Below, in pieces: positions 51,901-60,733 of a stretch of 64,000 nt of DNA (position 1 is the first letter of the stretch; each line of letters begins with the position of its first letter). The translations under genes and the position numbers were made by a program. The notes beneath the pieces are model-generated. The model saw nothing but the letters and a program-made list of their open reading frames with translations, ran no database searches and was not told the DNA's origin. The stretch comes from Carnobacterium inhibens subsp. inhibens DSM 13024 (lineage in GTDB: Bacteria > Bacillota > Bacilli > Lactobacillales > Carnobacteriaceae), in contig NZ_JQIV01000006.1 in the NCBI RefSeq assembly GCF_000746825.1, forward strand, positions 1,418,784 through 1,482,783, written 5' to 3'.

Positions 51901-52857
51901 ATGACTTCAAAACATAAAGTAATCAATTGGAATAAAATTGAAGATGAGTTAGACGATTATGTTTGGGATAAGGCAACCTCACAATTCTGGCTAGATACTC
52001 GTGTTCCTATTTCAAACGACTTAGCAGACTGGCGAGAACTTTCATCTATTGAACAAGAAGTTATTAAAAAGGTCGTTGGAGGTCTAGCATTGCTAGATAC
52101 ATTACAATCTGAAAAAGGTGTTAACGCTATGCGGGAGGACGTTCGTACTCATAAAGAAGCTGCTATTCTGAATAATTTTTTGTTTATGGAAACCATCCAT
52201 GCGAAGAGTTATGGAACGATTCTAACTTCTTTGAACAGTATCAAAAGCATCAATGAGATTTATGATTGGATGAATAATGATGAACGAATGCAATACAAAG
52301 CAAAACGGATTAATGACATCTATCAAACTGGTAATGGTTTGCAAAAGAAGATTGCAAGTATCTTTTTAGAAGGTATTTTATACTACAGTAACTTCTTCGC
52401 CCCCTTATGGTACCGTGGCAGTAATAAACTGGCTAATCTAGCTGAGCTTATTAAATTGATTATCCGTGATGAATCAGTACATGGTACTTACTTAGGGTAT
52501 AAATTCCAATTAACTTACAATGAGTTACCTGAAGAAGAGCAAAAGAAATTGCTGGATTGGATGTACCCTTTGTTGGAAGATCTGATGGAAAATGAGTTGG
52601 CCTACACTGAAGAAATCTATAGTCCCATAGGTATAGCTGAAGATGTTAAAACTTTTGTTCGTTACAATGCTAATAAATCATTGCAAAATATGGGGTTCCA
52701 AGCTTATTATAAAAATGCTGATTTAGGCGATGTTAACCCTATTGTGATGAATGGTATTTCAATTGAAACATCGAACCATGACTTCTTCTCACAAGTTGGA
52801 GCTGGATATCTTATGGGCGATGCTGAATCAATGGTAGATGAAGACTACGATTTTTAA
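51901..52857 (+). CDS. nrdF: class Ib ribonucleotide reductase small subunit
   Basis: 318 residues with the complete ligand set: D66 (GGLALLDTLQ), E97, H100 and radical Tyr104 (FMETIHAKSY), Glu in LEGILYYSN, and Glu/His in RDESVHGTY. It should carry the Mn or Fe tyrosyl radical. The C-terminus VDEDYDF fits binding to NrdE. AAGGAGG precedes the ATG, 39 bp after the paralogous gene. Last gene of the operon. Confidence 0.94.
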   Translation: MTSKHKVINWNKIEDELDDYVWDKATSQFWLDTRVPISNDLADWRELSSIEQEVIKKVVGGLALLDTLQSEKGVNAMREDVRTHKEAAILNNFLFMETIHAKSYGTILTSLNSIKSINEIYDWMNNDERMQYKAKRINDIYQTGNGLQKKIASIFLEGILYYSNFFAPLWYRGSNKLANLAELIKLIIRDESVHGTYLGYKFQLTYNELPEEEQKKLLDWMYPLLEDLMENELAYTEEIYSPIGIAEDVKTFVRYNANKSLQNMGFQAYYKNADLGDVNPIVMNGISIETSNHDFFSQVGAGYLMGDAESMVDEDYDF

Positions 52858-52862
52858 TACAA

Positions 52863-52905
52863 AAAGAAGAACCGTGCTTGTAATAGACGGTTCTTCTTTA
52901 TTTTT
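52863..52905. terminator. bidirectional terminator
   Basis: AAAGAAGAACCGT pairs perfectly with ACGGTTCTTCTTT (52887-52899); TTTTT follows on both strands. Ends the nrd operon and the convergent acetyltransferase gene. Confidence 0.92.
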
Positions 52906-52927
52906 GCTCTAACTAGTTGCATCCATA

Positions 52928-53437
52928 TTAAATTGTCTTGGTCATGATCAAATCAGTTTGCTCATCATCACCCATGAAGAACGAATGTGAACTAATATGA
53001 ATAAACCCCTTCTTTTTATAAAAGGAAAGAGCACTTAGATTTTCTTCCCAAACGCCTAACCAAATCACTTCTTTATTCTTTTCTTTTGCAAATTGTTCAG
53101 CTTTTTCTATCAAAACCGTTCCATACCCTTTTCTTTTACGGTTACTTCGAATGTAGATTCTTTCGATTTCTACAGCATTTTCAGCGATGTCTTCTGTTTG
53201 TGCATCACCTATGTTTAATTTTAAGTAACCGGCTATTTCTTCGTTATCTAGTAGAAAGAAAAAAGCAGAATTTTTGTTTGTGAGTTCTTTTTTGAGTTGT
53301 GTACTGTTATAGGCTTTTTCCAAATAATTTTTTAAGTCTTCCTCAGTGTTTTGATCCTTAAAGGTATCCGTAAACAGTTCTATGCTGATTTTTTGAAGTA
53401 ATTCTAAATCTTCTAAGGTGCATTTTTTCAATTCCAT
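52928..53437 (-). CDS. paiA: PaiA-like polyamine N-acetyltransferase
   Basis: 169 residues, a GNAT fold with acetyl-CoA loop RKRKGYGTVL. It matches B. subtilis PaiA along its length (ISIELFTDTFKDQN, EIERIYI, IWLGVWEENLSALSFYKK, MGDDEQTDLIMTKT), which acetylates spermidine and spermine. Cytoplasmic, single gene. Confidence in the specific substrate is moderate. Confidence 0.85.
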   Translation of the reverse strand: MELKKCTLEDLELLQKISIELFTDTFKDQNTEEDLKNYLEKAYNSTQLKKELTNKNSAFFFLLDNEEIAGYLKLNIGDAQTEDIAENAVEIERIYIRSNRKRKGYGTVLIEKAEQFAKEKNKEVIWLGVWEENLSALSFYKKKGFIHISSHSFFMGDDEQTDLIMTKTI

Positions 53438-53715
53438 AGTAATGATCTCCTTTAGTAATTTCGTCTATTCTCATTCGCTTCCTTTTAACGTTCTTAACAA
53501 CTCTTATTATATGTTATTTTATTGCATTTAAGATAAAACGTCACTTTAACTGACCAATTGTTTTGCTATCCAATATGACGATTCATCAGAATTGTAAAAA
53601 ATTATTGTTAAAAAGAAATCAAACTCTACTCTCTATAGGCAGATTATTTCATAAAAATACAAATAAGTGGTATGGTGCTTCTTGGAACAAATACTTATTA
53701 TTGGGGGCCATTTTT

Positions 53716-55062
53716 TTGAAAATTATTGTCGTAGGAACATCACATGCTGGCTATGAAGCCATTCAAACATTATTGAAGGAACAGCCAGATGCTGAATTGC
53801 ATTTGTATGAACGCGGAGATACCGCATCATTCTTATCTTGTGGAATTCAAAGTTACTTAGAAGGCATTGCCGAATCTTTAGATAGTTTACATTATGCAAC
53901 AGAGGGTTCGTATATCGAACAAAATGTAAATGTTCATATGAATAGTGACGTTGTTGGGATTAACCCCAAAGCTAAAACCATTACTGTTAAAACAACTGAC
54001 GGAGAAACTGAAGAAAGCTATGATAAATTGATTCTTTCTCCTGGTGCAGCGCCTGTAAAAATTCCAATTCCTGGTGCTGACTTAGATAATATCTTCTATG
54101 TACGTGGCCGTAATTGGGCTGAAAAAGTTAAAACACGTATGGGTCAATCGAAAAAAGCGGTTGTTGTCGGTGGAGGTTACATCGGTATTGAAGTAGCTGA
54201 AGCATTTGCTAAAGTAGGTATTAAGACAACGGTTATTGATTCTTTAGACCGCGTATTGAATACGTACCTAGATAAAGAATTTGTTGATGTATTGAACGAA
54301 AATATGGATCAAAATGGATTGACTGTTCGCACAAGCGAAATGGTTAAAGAAGTTGTTGGCGAAAACGGAACCGTTAAAAAAGTTGTAACAGATAAAGGTG
54401 AATACGAAGCAGACACTGTAATTATGGCTGTTGGTGTTCGTCCAAATACGAAATGGCTTCAAGGGATCGTTGAATTAAACCCAGACGGTACAGTCGTTAT
54501 TGACGACTACCTAGAAACCTCTGAAAAAGATATTTTTGCAATGGGAGATGCTACAAAAATTCCCTTTGCGCCAAATCATGGTTCAAAACTAATTGCTTTA
54601 GCATCTAATGCTCGTCGTCAAGGAGTGATTGCGGCTAAAAACATTTTAGAGAAAAAAGTAAAGATGCCTGAAGTATCTGGGACATCTGGTTTAACATTAT
54701 TCGACTACAAATTAGCTTCTACAGGTGTGAAAGATATCGATCAAGACTCCATTGATGCTGAAGTAGCTAGCACATTCGTAGTAGAAAATATTCGTCCTAC
54801 TTTTATTGATGACGAAAAAGTCATGATGAAAATTCACTTTGAAAAAGACAGTCATCGTATTGTTGGTGCTCAATTGATGTCAACCTATGACGTTACAGCT
54901 TCTATCAATGTACTATCGGTAGCTATCTCTTCAGGTTGGACGTTAGAAAAATTAGCCTTTGCTGATTTCTTCTTCCAACCAGGATTCAACCGTCCATGGA
55001 ACTACCTAAATGTTCTTGCTCAAAAAGCTTTAGATGATAACTTTGATAGTGAAAAATTATAG
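53716..55062 (+). CDS. npr: NADH peroxidase/oxidase (Npr/Nox family)
   Basis: 448 residues from a TTG start that places H10 and Cys42 exactly where NADH peroxidase has its catalytic pair (GTSHAGYEA, SFLSCG); Cys42 cycles through a sulfenic acid. GGGYIGIEVAE is the NADH site, AMGDATKI the second FAD site, and ADFFFQPGFNRPWN the dimer C-terminus. GGGGG lies about 9 bp upstream. The frame stays open further upstream but that part has no matching fold. It removes H2O2 or O2 using NADH; the two activities cannot be told apart by eye, though overall likeness to enterococcal Npr is strong. Confidence 0.88.
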   Translation: MKIIVVGTSHAGYEAIQTLLKEQPDAELHLYERGDTASFLSCGIQSYLEGIAESLDSLHYATEGSYIEQNVNVHMNSDVVGINPKAKTITVKTTDGETEESYDKLILSPGAAPVKIPIPGADLDNIFYVRGRNWAEKVKTRMGQSKKAVVVGGGYIGIEVAEAFAKVGIKTTVIDSLDRVLNTYLDKEFVDVLNENMDQNGLTVRTSEMVKEVVGENGTVKKVVTDKGEYEADTVIMAVGVRPNTKWLQGIVELNPDGTVVIDDYLETSEKDIFAMGDATKIPFAPNHGSKLIALASNARRQGVIAAKNILEKKVKMPEVSGTSGLTLFDYKLASTGVKDIDQDSIDAEVASTFVVENIRPTFIDDEKVMMKIHFEKDSHRIVGAQLMSTYDVTASINVLSVAISSGWTLEKLAFADFFFQPGFNRPWNYLNVLAQKALDDNFDSEKL

Positions 55063-55120
55063 TACTTTTTCATACAAACGATAAATAAAAAAGTTGCTAA
55101 ATTTAAAAAACTAATACAAT

Positions 55121-55167
55121 AAAAACAGCTTCACAGTAGGGAAAATTCCTATTGTGAAGCTGTTTTT
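55121..55167. terminator. bidirectional terminator
   Basis: AAAAACAGCTTCACA pairs perfectly with TGTGAAGCTGTTTTT, with a further inner stem TAGG/CCTA. Lies between convergent npr and the FMN reductase gene. Confidence 0.92.
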
Positions 55168-55249
55168 ATGCTTCTAAAGCTGAAGTTTTATACACGCTTT
55201 TCAGCTAGATGATGTCTCAGCTTCTTCGTACAGTTTTAAATTTTATCTA

Positions 55250-55795
55250 TTATTTAGAGTTTTTGTCGATGAATGCTACGAATGCATCTGCAACAGTTTG
55301 TAAGAATTCAATTGATCCTGGAACTACTTGTCCGTCTTCACCAATTGTTTTAGATGCATCAATATAAAGTTCTGGTTGAGCCATAACTGGGCTGTCACCG
55401 AATACTAGTGATTGACGAATTTGGTGGTTAGCTAATACACCAGAAATACCTGCTGGAGATACTGAACCAACGAGAACTGGTTTTCCTGGCCATACACTTT
55501 CGCCCCATGGACGAGAACCAACATCAATAGCATTTTTCAATGAAGCTGGCATACCACGGTTGTATTCTGGAGTTATGAATACATATGCGTCTTGTTCTTT
55601 CATTTCTTTACGGAAACGAGTGTAACTTTCTGGAGCATTTTCTTCTAAATCTTCATTGTAAACTGGTAAGTCGCCAATTTCAATAAATGTTACAGTAGCA
55701 TCAGCTGGGAATAACTCAGCTAATTTTTTTGCTACAATTTTATTTAAAGAATCTTTACGTAAACTTCCTACTAAAATCCCAATATTTTTTGACAT
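55250..55795 (-). CDS. NADPH-dependent FMN reductase family protein
   Basis: 181 residues, flavodoxin-like: GSLRKDSLNK binds the FMN phosphate and ITPEYNRGMPASLKNAID is the family signature near the flavin. Reduces FMN, azo dyes, quinones or chromate in characterised relatives. GAGGTAAT precedes the ATG. It runs in the same direction as the DUF1398 and HxlR genes and may share their stress response. Confidence 0.88.
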   Translation of the reverse strand: MSKNIGILVGSLRKDSLNKIVAKKLAELFPADATVTFIEIGDLPVYNEDLEENAPESYTRFRKEMKEQDAYVFITPEYNRGMPASLKNAIDVGSRPWGESVWPGKPVLVGSVSPAGISGVLANHQIRQSLVFGDSPVMAQPELYIDASKTIGEDGQVVPGSIEFLQTVADAFVAFIDKNSK

Positions 55796-55920
55796 GAATA
55801 ATTACCTCCAAATGATTTATTTTATTTTTCCTTATAAATACATCCTACACCCTACACTTACTTTTTACAAGTAAAAAACTAAAATACTTTTACTTCTATA
55901 TGAATTTCACATTTTTTACC

Positions 55921-56313
55921 TTATAGTCCCGGAATCGGCTCTACTAATAATGCCTGATGATAAGCATCGTAATAAGTGACTTGCTTCGTTACTAAATCAC
56001 TTGTCCAAACTGGCACGCCAGCTGCTCCAGCTAGTTCACAAAATTTTTCAAAATCAAACTCTCCTGATTGTGCTCTTTTAACAGCCGATTTGATAGCTTT
56101 AGAGTCACTTTGATCAGAAACTACTTTTGGGACCCCATTCAATTTTAAGTCGACAGAATTATCCTCATCAAAATATCGATACGTCCCTTCAGCAACCAAA
56201 TAATCGTATCGCTTCACACCTAATTTCTGTAGTTCGTGCATTAACTGAGCGAATTCGCCAGCATTCTTTTCTGCATTTATTACTTTTTCAATCTCTTGGT
56301 AATTTAGACTCAT
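55921..56313 (-). CDS. DUF1398 (YbcV-like) protein
   Basis: 130 residues of the DUF1398 family (YDYLVAEGTYRYF, FEKFCELAGAAGVPVWTSDL, VTYYDA). The function is unknown. It is small, soluble and lies downstream of the HxlR regulator with a 33-bp gap, so both are probably one transcript. AGGAGCTG precedes the ATG. Confidence 0.8.
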   Translation of the reverse strand: MSLNYQEIEKVINAEKNAGEFAQLMHELQKLGVKRYDYLVAEGTYRYFDEDNSVDLKLNGVPKVVSDQSDSKAIKSAVKRAQSGEFDFEKFCELAGAAGVPVWTSDLVTKQVTYYDAYHQALLVEPIPGL

Positions 56314-56346
56314 TTAAATCAGCTCCTTTTTATATTCGTTAGTATG

Positions 56347-56694
56347 TTAATCTTCATTTGTTTCTTTCAACTTAAGTTTAACCTTTGCTTGATAATCTGT
56401 GCCCCAGTCTTTCATTGCATCTAAAATGGGCTTTAAACTATCTCCTAATTCTGTCAATGTATATTCAACGCGTGGCGGAACTTCTGCAAAAATTTCGCGG
56501 TCAACTAACCCATCTTCTTCCATAGAACGCAAATGTGACGTCAATACTTTTGGTGAAACAGTACCAATCGATTTTCTTAATTCTCCAAACCGTTTAGTCC
56601 CATCTAGTAGTTCTCTTAATATCAACACTTTCCAACGATCGTTTATCACCAAAAGTGTCGTCTCTACTGGGCAAGCCGATAATTTATCTCGCAT
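56347..56694 (-). CDS. HxlR family regulator
   Basis: 115 residues: a winged helix with the family features (CPVETTLLVINDRWKVLILR; TKRFGELRKSIGTVSPKVLT; VEYTLTELGDSL). The N-terminal Cys (CPVE) is conserved in redox-sensing members such as HypR/YodB, which sense quinones and disulfide stress. It is divergent from the NmrA-like quinone-reductase-type gene, and palindromic sites fill the shared promoter. Confidence 0.9.
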   Translation of the reverse strand: MRDKLSACPVETTLLVINDRWKVLILRELLDGTKRFGELRKSIGTVSPKVLTSHLRSMEEDGLVDREIFAEVPPRVEYTLTELGDSLKPILDAMKDWGTDYQAKVKLKLKETNED

Positions 56695-56729
56695 TAAAAA
56701 CCTCGTCCTCTCGCAATAGTTACTTTTTT

Positions 56730-56774
56730 GTTACTAAGTAACTTAAAAGTACTTACTTTACATTAGTTACTTAG
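56730..56774. promoter_or_regulatory. HxlR operator cluster
   Basis: GTTACTAAGTAAC (56730-56742) is a perfect 13-bp palindrome; AAGTACTT (56747-56754) and TTAGTTACTTAG (about 56763-56774) follow. GTTACT/AGTAAC units recur in both orientations across the divergent promoter, as in characterised YodB/HypR sites. Confidence 0.7.
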
Positions 56775-56852
56775 ACTCCTATCATAGTGTTAGAACTTGA
56801 AAAAAACAAGCTTTTATAAACTAAATCTCACGAATAGAAAGGTTGATACAAG

Positions 56853-57713
56853 ATGAACTATTTGTTAACAGGAGCAACTGGAGAATTAGGAACTTATGCC
56901 TTACATTACTTGAAAGAACAAGTTGATTTAACTGATATTGTGGCTCTGGCAAGAACTGAAGAAAAAGCTGCTAAACTTCGTGAACAAGGGATTGAAGTAC
57001 GGATTGCTGACTTTAGTGACTATACTAGTTTAGTTAAAGCTTTCAACGGTGTCGATCGCATGCTCTTTGTTTCCTCACAACCAGGTGGAGTGGTTTCACG
57101 CGATGAACAACACAAAAATGTCGTCAATGCTGCTATAGAAACCGGTGTCTCATTTATCGCTTATACCAGTTTTCCTAAAGGCGCTACCTCAAACAGCCCA
57201 TTAGCCCAAGATCATATCCTCACTGAAAAATTAATTTCTGAATCTCACATTTCTCACACTTTTTTACGCAACAATTGGTATTTGGAAAATGAAGCAGACA
57301 CGCTCAATGCAGCAGTAGCAGGCCATGCATTTACGTACTCTGCTGAAAACGGAAAAACGGGTTGGGCATTAAAACGTGAATTTGCTGAGGCTGCTATCAA
57401 TGTGTTAACGGAAAAATCAGCTGCACCAGAAATACTTGAATTATCAGGTACTCCAATTACTTATGCAGAACTAGCTGAAGCTCTTAAAACTGCTAGTGGT
57501 AAAGAATTTGAAGTTGTTGCAATGAATGATGAAGATTATCAAGCTGCATTAATCAGCAACGGTGTTCCTGAGGCAGCAGTGAGTTTCATTTTAATGATTC
57601 AAAATGATATTCGTAACGGTGAATTAAATGTAACATCGGAGGATTTTGAAAAAGCATTAGGCAAATCCTTAACTCCACTTGTTGATGCTTTAAAAGAATT
57701 TTTGAAAAAATAA
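56853..57713 (+). CDS. NmrA-like NAD(P)H:quinone oxidoreductase (QorB/YtfG type)
   Basis: 286 residues, an atypical short-chain reductase: NYLLTGATGELGTYALHYL binds NADP(H) and FVSSQPGGVVSRDEQHKNVV, YTSFPKG and FLRNNWYLENE match the QorB/YtfG group. Reduces quinones or acts as a redox sensor. Divergent from the HxlR gene, whose operators lie in its promoter, consistent with induction by electrophiles. Confidence 0.87.
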   Translation: MNYLLTGATGELGTYALHYLKEQVDLTDIVALARTEEKAAKLREQGIEVRIADFSDYTSLVKAFNGVDRMLFVSSQPGGVVSRDEQHKNVVNAAIETGVSFIAYTSFPKGATSNSPLAQDHILTEKLISESHISHTFLRNNWYLENEADTLNAAVAGHAFTYSAENGKTGWALKREFAEAAINVLTEKSAAPEILELSGTPITYAELAEALKTASGKEFEVVAMNDEDYQAALISNGVPEAAVSFILMIQNDIRNGELNVTSEDFEKALGKSLTPLVDALKEFLKK

Positions 57714-57745
57714 CTATAAGTAGAATTTAATCGTTTGTTATAAAG

Positions 57746-57795
57746 AAATATGCCCTAAAAGTTAGATTTAGTACTCTAACTTTTAGGGCATATTT
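57746..57795. terminator. bidirectional terminator with 21-bp perfect stem
   Basis: AAATATGCCCTAAAAGTTAGA (57746-57766) pairs base for base with 57775-57795 around an 8-nt loop. It separates the NmrA-like gene from convergent tyrA. Confidence 0.9.
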
Positions 57796-57866
57796 CATTT
57801 TAGGGCAACTTTTTCTTTTACTATTTATTTCTTAAGCTAACTATATATCTTCTGCAACGGATTCAC

Positions 57867-58703
57867 TCAATACCATTCTCTTCGTTTATTGGCGGCTCGA
57901 CTAAAGATTGTTTTCAGCTCTTTATCATCATTCTCTTCTAGCGTGTATTTCAAAGCATCCAATTCAATTTCGAAGTGTTCAATCGATTTCAACAAGGCTG
58001 TTCGGTTATTTAAAAATAATTCACTCCATAAATCAGCATTTATATCAGCGATCCTTGTGAGCTCTTGAAAACTATTTCCAGCAAACATCAGTGTTTCTTC
58101 TGAAGCTTGCGTACTATTTACGACCGCTACAGACAAAACATGCATCAATTGACTGACATAAGCGATTTGTTCATCATGTTTTTCAGGAGAAACTCGCGTT
58201 ACTTGATTAAATCCAATCTCTTTATAAAGCTTTTCAATAAGTTTTAAAGAAGATTCTTTATTTCTAGAGATAGGAGTGAGCAAAGCATTGGCTCCTATAA
58301 ATCGCGTATGATCGGCTCCAATGATTCCTTTTTTTTCACTGCCGCGCATGGGATGTGCAAATACAAAGTCGACTGTTGAAGGAAGAACTTTAGACATTTG
58401 TTTTATAATCGCTGTTTTAACGCCTGTTACATCTGTTAGAATGGCACCTTCTTTTAGGACACTTTTGTGCTGCTCGACAAATGGCGCAATTTGATTTGGA
58501 TAAAGAGAAATTATAATGATATCCATCTCCGGTAAAATATCGCCGGCTTCCACAAACCCCTTTTGAATCATTCCCTGTTCTACAGCAATTCTTACTGTTG
58601 ATTCGTTGATATCTATCCCATAAATATTTTTGTATCCAGCTGCTTGAAGGCCCATGGCAAAAGAGCCTCCAATGGCTCCTAACCCAACAATTGCAATATT
58701 CAT
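57867..58703 (-). CDS. tyrA: prephenate dehydrogenase
   Basis: 278 residues: NAD-binding GLGAIGGSFAMGL, FAHPMRGSEKKG with the catalytic His, and a helical dimer domain. No C-terminal ACT domain, so feedback control must act elsewhere. Converts prephenate to 4-hydroxyphenylpyruvate for tyrosine. The ATG overlaps the stop of the upstream fused gene by 4 bp (ATGA). Third gene of the minus-strand operon. Confidence 0.92.
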   Translation of the reverse strand: MNIAIVGLGAIGGSFAMGLQAAGYKNIYGIDINESTVRIAVEQGMIQKGFVEAGDILPEMDIIIISLYPNQIAPFVEQHKSVLKEGAILTDVTGVKTAIIKQMSKVLPSTVDFVFAHPMRGSEKKGIIGADHTRFIGANALLTPISRNKESSLKLIEKLYKEIGFNQVTRVSPEKHDEQIAYVSQLMHVLSVAVVNSTQASEETLMFAGNSFQELTRIADINADLWSELFLNNRTALLKSIEHFEIELDALKYTLEENDDKELKTIFSRAANKRREWY

Positions 58704-59671
58704 CGTTCCCCACCTTTATTCCTGACTTCTTTTAATGCTTGGATTGCCAATAAGTAACCTGTTGCTCCAAAACCTGAAATTTGTCCAATACAAGCTGGTG
58801 CTATAACAGACTCTTTACGAAAAGATTCACGGGCATGAATCGCACTTAAATGCACTTCAACAGTTGGTATCATTATTGACTTCACTGCATCGTGAATGGC
58901 ATAACTGTAATGGGTATACGCTGCCGGATTGAGGACGATCCCATCTGCCTTATCCATATGGGCTTGTTGAATCCGGTCGATCAATTCCCCTTCAGAATTG
59001 CTTTGAAAAAAAGAACAGTCTACTTCTTGTGTTTCAGCATATTTTTGAATCTTACTTTCAATCTCTTCCAACGTTTGTGTTCCATAAATTTCGGGTTCAC
59101 GAGTCCCTAAGAAATTTAAATTTGGGCCATTAATAATAACGATTTTCATATTATCTTCTCCTTTATGCGCAATGATTTCTGGTAAATGATGCTTAATCTC
59201 ATTCAATACATCTTCCAAATCGGATCGATTCTCCACTCGAAAATCAGCTGCTTTTTGATACAAACTAAACCGCTCTTCATGTAATTGGTATAGCTTGTTA
59301 TTACCTTCTTTTAATAAAGGCCGATGTGCAATTTCGATATCTTTGATAATGTGTTCAACAGGCCGATCGATAAAAATAACCCAGCCTGTTTTTCTTAATG
59401 CCTCAATGTTTTCTGGATTGAGAACGACTCCGCCACCACACGAAATAACAGCATACGTTTCTTTTGCAGCTAGCTCTGCACAAGCCTCGGTCTCTATTGC
59501 TCGAAAATACGCTTCACTCACTTCAAACAATTCTGGAATAGACTGATTCGTTAGTTGTTCAATAAAAAGATCCATATCTCTAAATGGCAAGTCTAATTGT
59601 TGACTTAGTAGTTTTCCAACACTACTTTTCCCGCTTCCTGTCATCCCAATCAATACAATATTTGTTTTCAT
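58700..59671 (-). CDS. fused shikimate kinase and type II 3-dehydroquinate dehydratase
   Basis: 323 residues. Residues 1-165 are AroK: P-loop GMTGSGKSS (9-17), D32/D34, GGG at 79-81 and R117 in the HRPLL lid. After a linker (HHLPEIIAHKGED), residues 175-323 are AroQ: NGPNLNFLGTREP, Y196, NPAAYTH (248-254) and EVHLS (272-276). The two enzymes act one step apart in the shikimate pathway, with AroE between them. Inside the fusion AAGGAG lies 8 bp before an in-frame ATG at 59149, so separate AroQ may also be made. Overlaps aroE and tyrA by 4 bp each. Confidence 0.9.
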   Translation of the reverse strand: MKTNIVLIGMTGSGKSSVGKLLSQQLDLPFRDMDLFIEQLTNQSIPELFEVSEAYFRAIETEACAELAAKETYAVISCGGGVVLNPENIEALRKTGWVIFIDRPVEHIIKDIEIAHRPLLKEGNNKLYQLHEERFSLYQKAADFRVENRSDLEDVLNEIKHHLPEIIAHKGEDNMKIVIINGPNLNFLGTREPEIYGTQTLEEIESKIQKYAETQEVDCSFFQSNSEGELIDRIQQAHMDKADGIVLNPAAYTHYSYAIHDAVKSIMIPTVEVHLSAIHARESFRKESVIAPACIGQISGFGATGYLLAIQALKEVRNKGGER

Positions 59672-60483
59672 AAGCTTTCACCGTGTCGTTTCTTCCATTC
59701 AGAGATCAACTCTTTTGTAACTTGCTCGTCAATCGAACACTTTTCCCAAATTTCAACTGCTCGAACGGCTTGTCCTACTAACATATCTAATCCATTAGCC
59801 GTTTGCTTGTTGTTTTCACGTCCCAATTTTAAAAAAGTGGTTTCACTAGGGTTATAGATTAGGTCGATCAAATAATCAAATCGCTGAATAGAGGTCTCAC
59901 TTAATGGAGTTTCATTGACATTAGGGTACATCCCGACTGGTGAAGTATTAATCAGAAAATCTCCCTTTAAATATTGTACATCTTCATAATTGGTATACTG
60001 CTTATTTTTTGTATCTTTAAATCGCTCAGGATTCCGAGACACAATATAAATCATTTGAATACCGTGATCCATTAAATACGCTTCAACTGTTTTGGATGCT
60101 CCTCCTGATCCTAAAATAACGGCTATCTTTCCGTTTACATCCCAGTTTCTACGGCTCAAAACCAAACCAAAACCACTATAATCCGTGTTATGACCGATTA
60201 ACTTCCCATTTACATTTTCAATTGTGTTTACTGCTCCCAATTTTTTTGCAAATGGACCGATTTCGTCTAAATAAGGTATAACGGCTTCTTTATAAGGAAT
60301 CGTAACGTTTACCCCTTTGATAGATAACGTCCGAACGCCATCCATAGCTTGTTTCAACTGTGTTGGCGGAAATGCAAAGAGCTTATAGGCAGCGTCTAAT
60401 CCTATTTTTTGATAAATCAACTTATGGAGGCTTGGAGAATGACTATGTACAAGCGATTCTCCGAATAATCCGTAAAAGTTCAT
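59668..60483 (-). CDS. aroE: shikimate dehydrogenase
   Basis: 271 residues: shikimate site SHSPSLHK and NVTIPYKE with the catalytic lysine, the Asp of GHNTDYSG, and NADP motif ILGSGGASKTVEAY. Reduces 3-dehydroshikimate. First gene of the minus-strand aromatic operon; GAAGAGGTG precedes the ATG and the next gene overlaps by 4 bp. Confidence 0.94.
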   Translation of the reverse strand: MNFYGLFGESLVHSHSPSLHKLIYQKIGLDAAYKLFAFPPTQLKQAMDGVRTLSIKGVNVTIPYKEAVIPYLDEIGPFAKKLGAVNTIENVNGKLIGHNTDYSGFGLVLSRRNWDVNGKIAVILGSGGASKTVEAYLMDHGIQMIYIVSRNPERFKDTKNKQYTNYEDVQYLKGDFLINTSPVGMYPNVNETPLSETSIQRFDYLIDLIYNPSETTFLKLGRENNKQTANGLDMLVGQAVRAVEIWEKCSIDEQVTKELISEWKKRHGESL

Positions 60484-60518
60484 GTGGCACCTCTTCCAAT
60501 CCTTTGATAATGTTTTGA

Positions 60519-60547
60519 AGTATAGACAAAAGAAACTTAAAGTTCAA
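60519..60547 (-). promoter_or_regulatory. aroE operon promoter
   Basis: On the minus strand TTGAAC (60542-60547), 17 bp and TATACT (60519-60524). The transcribed leader is only about 30 nt, with no room for an attenuator, unlike the divergent arm. Confidence 0.72.
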
Positions 60548-60652
60548 TAAAAAAATTAACGAACAATTATTTCAATTGGCTCTAATTCGTTTGGCACCAG
60601 TTGTTCAGACTACTTTTATTATTATTTTCAGAAATTAGTTTTTAGTTTTTTG

Positions 60653-60681
60653 TTGACAATGAATTTTTTAATTGCTAGTAT
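60653..60681 (+). promoter_or_regulatory. aroF operon promoter
   Basis: TTGACA (60653-60658), 17 bp, and TAGTAT (60676-60681) preceded by TGC as an extended -10. It drives the leader peptide, attenuator and aromatic genes. Confidence 0.8.
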
Positions 60682-60733
60682 TGGACTCACAGTTGGGAAA
60701 CAGCTGATAATGATCAATTGAGGAGAGACCACC

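Noticed and set aside
53563-53715. In-frame extension of the NADH peroxidase upstream of the TTG at 53716
   Set aside because: The extra 51 residues have no matching fold; the TTG start puts His10 and Cys42 at the family positions.
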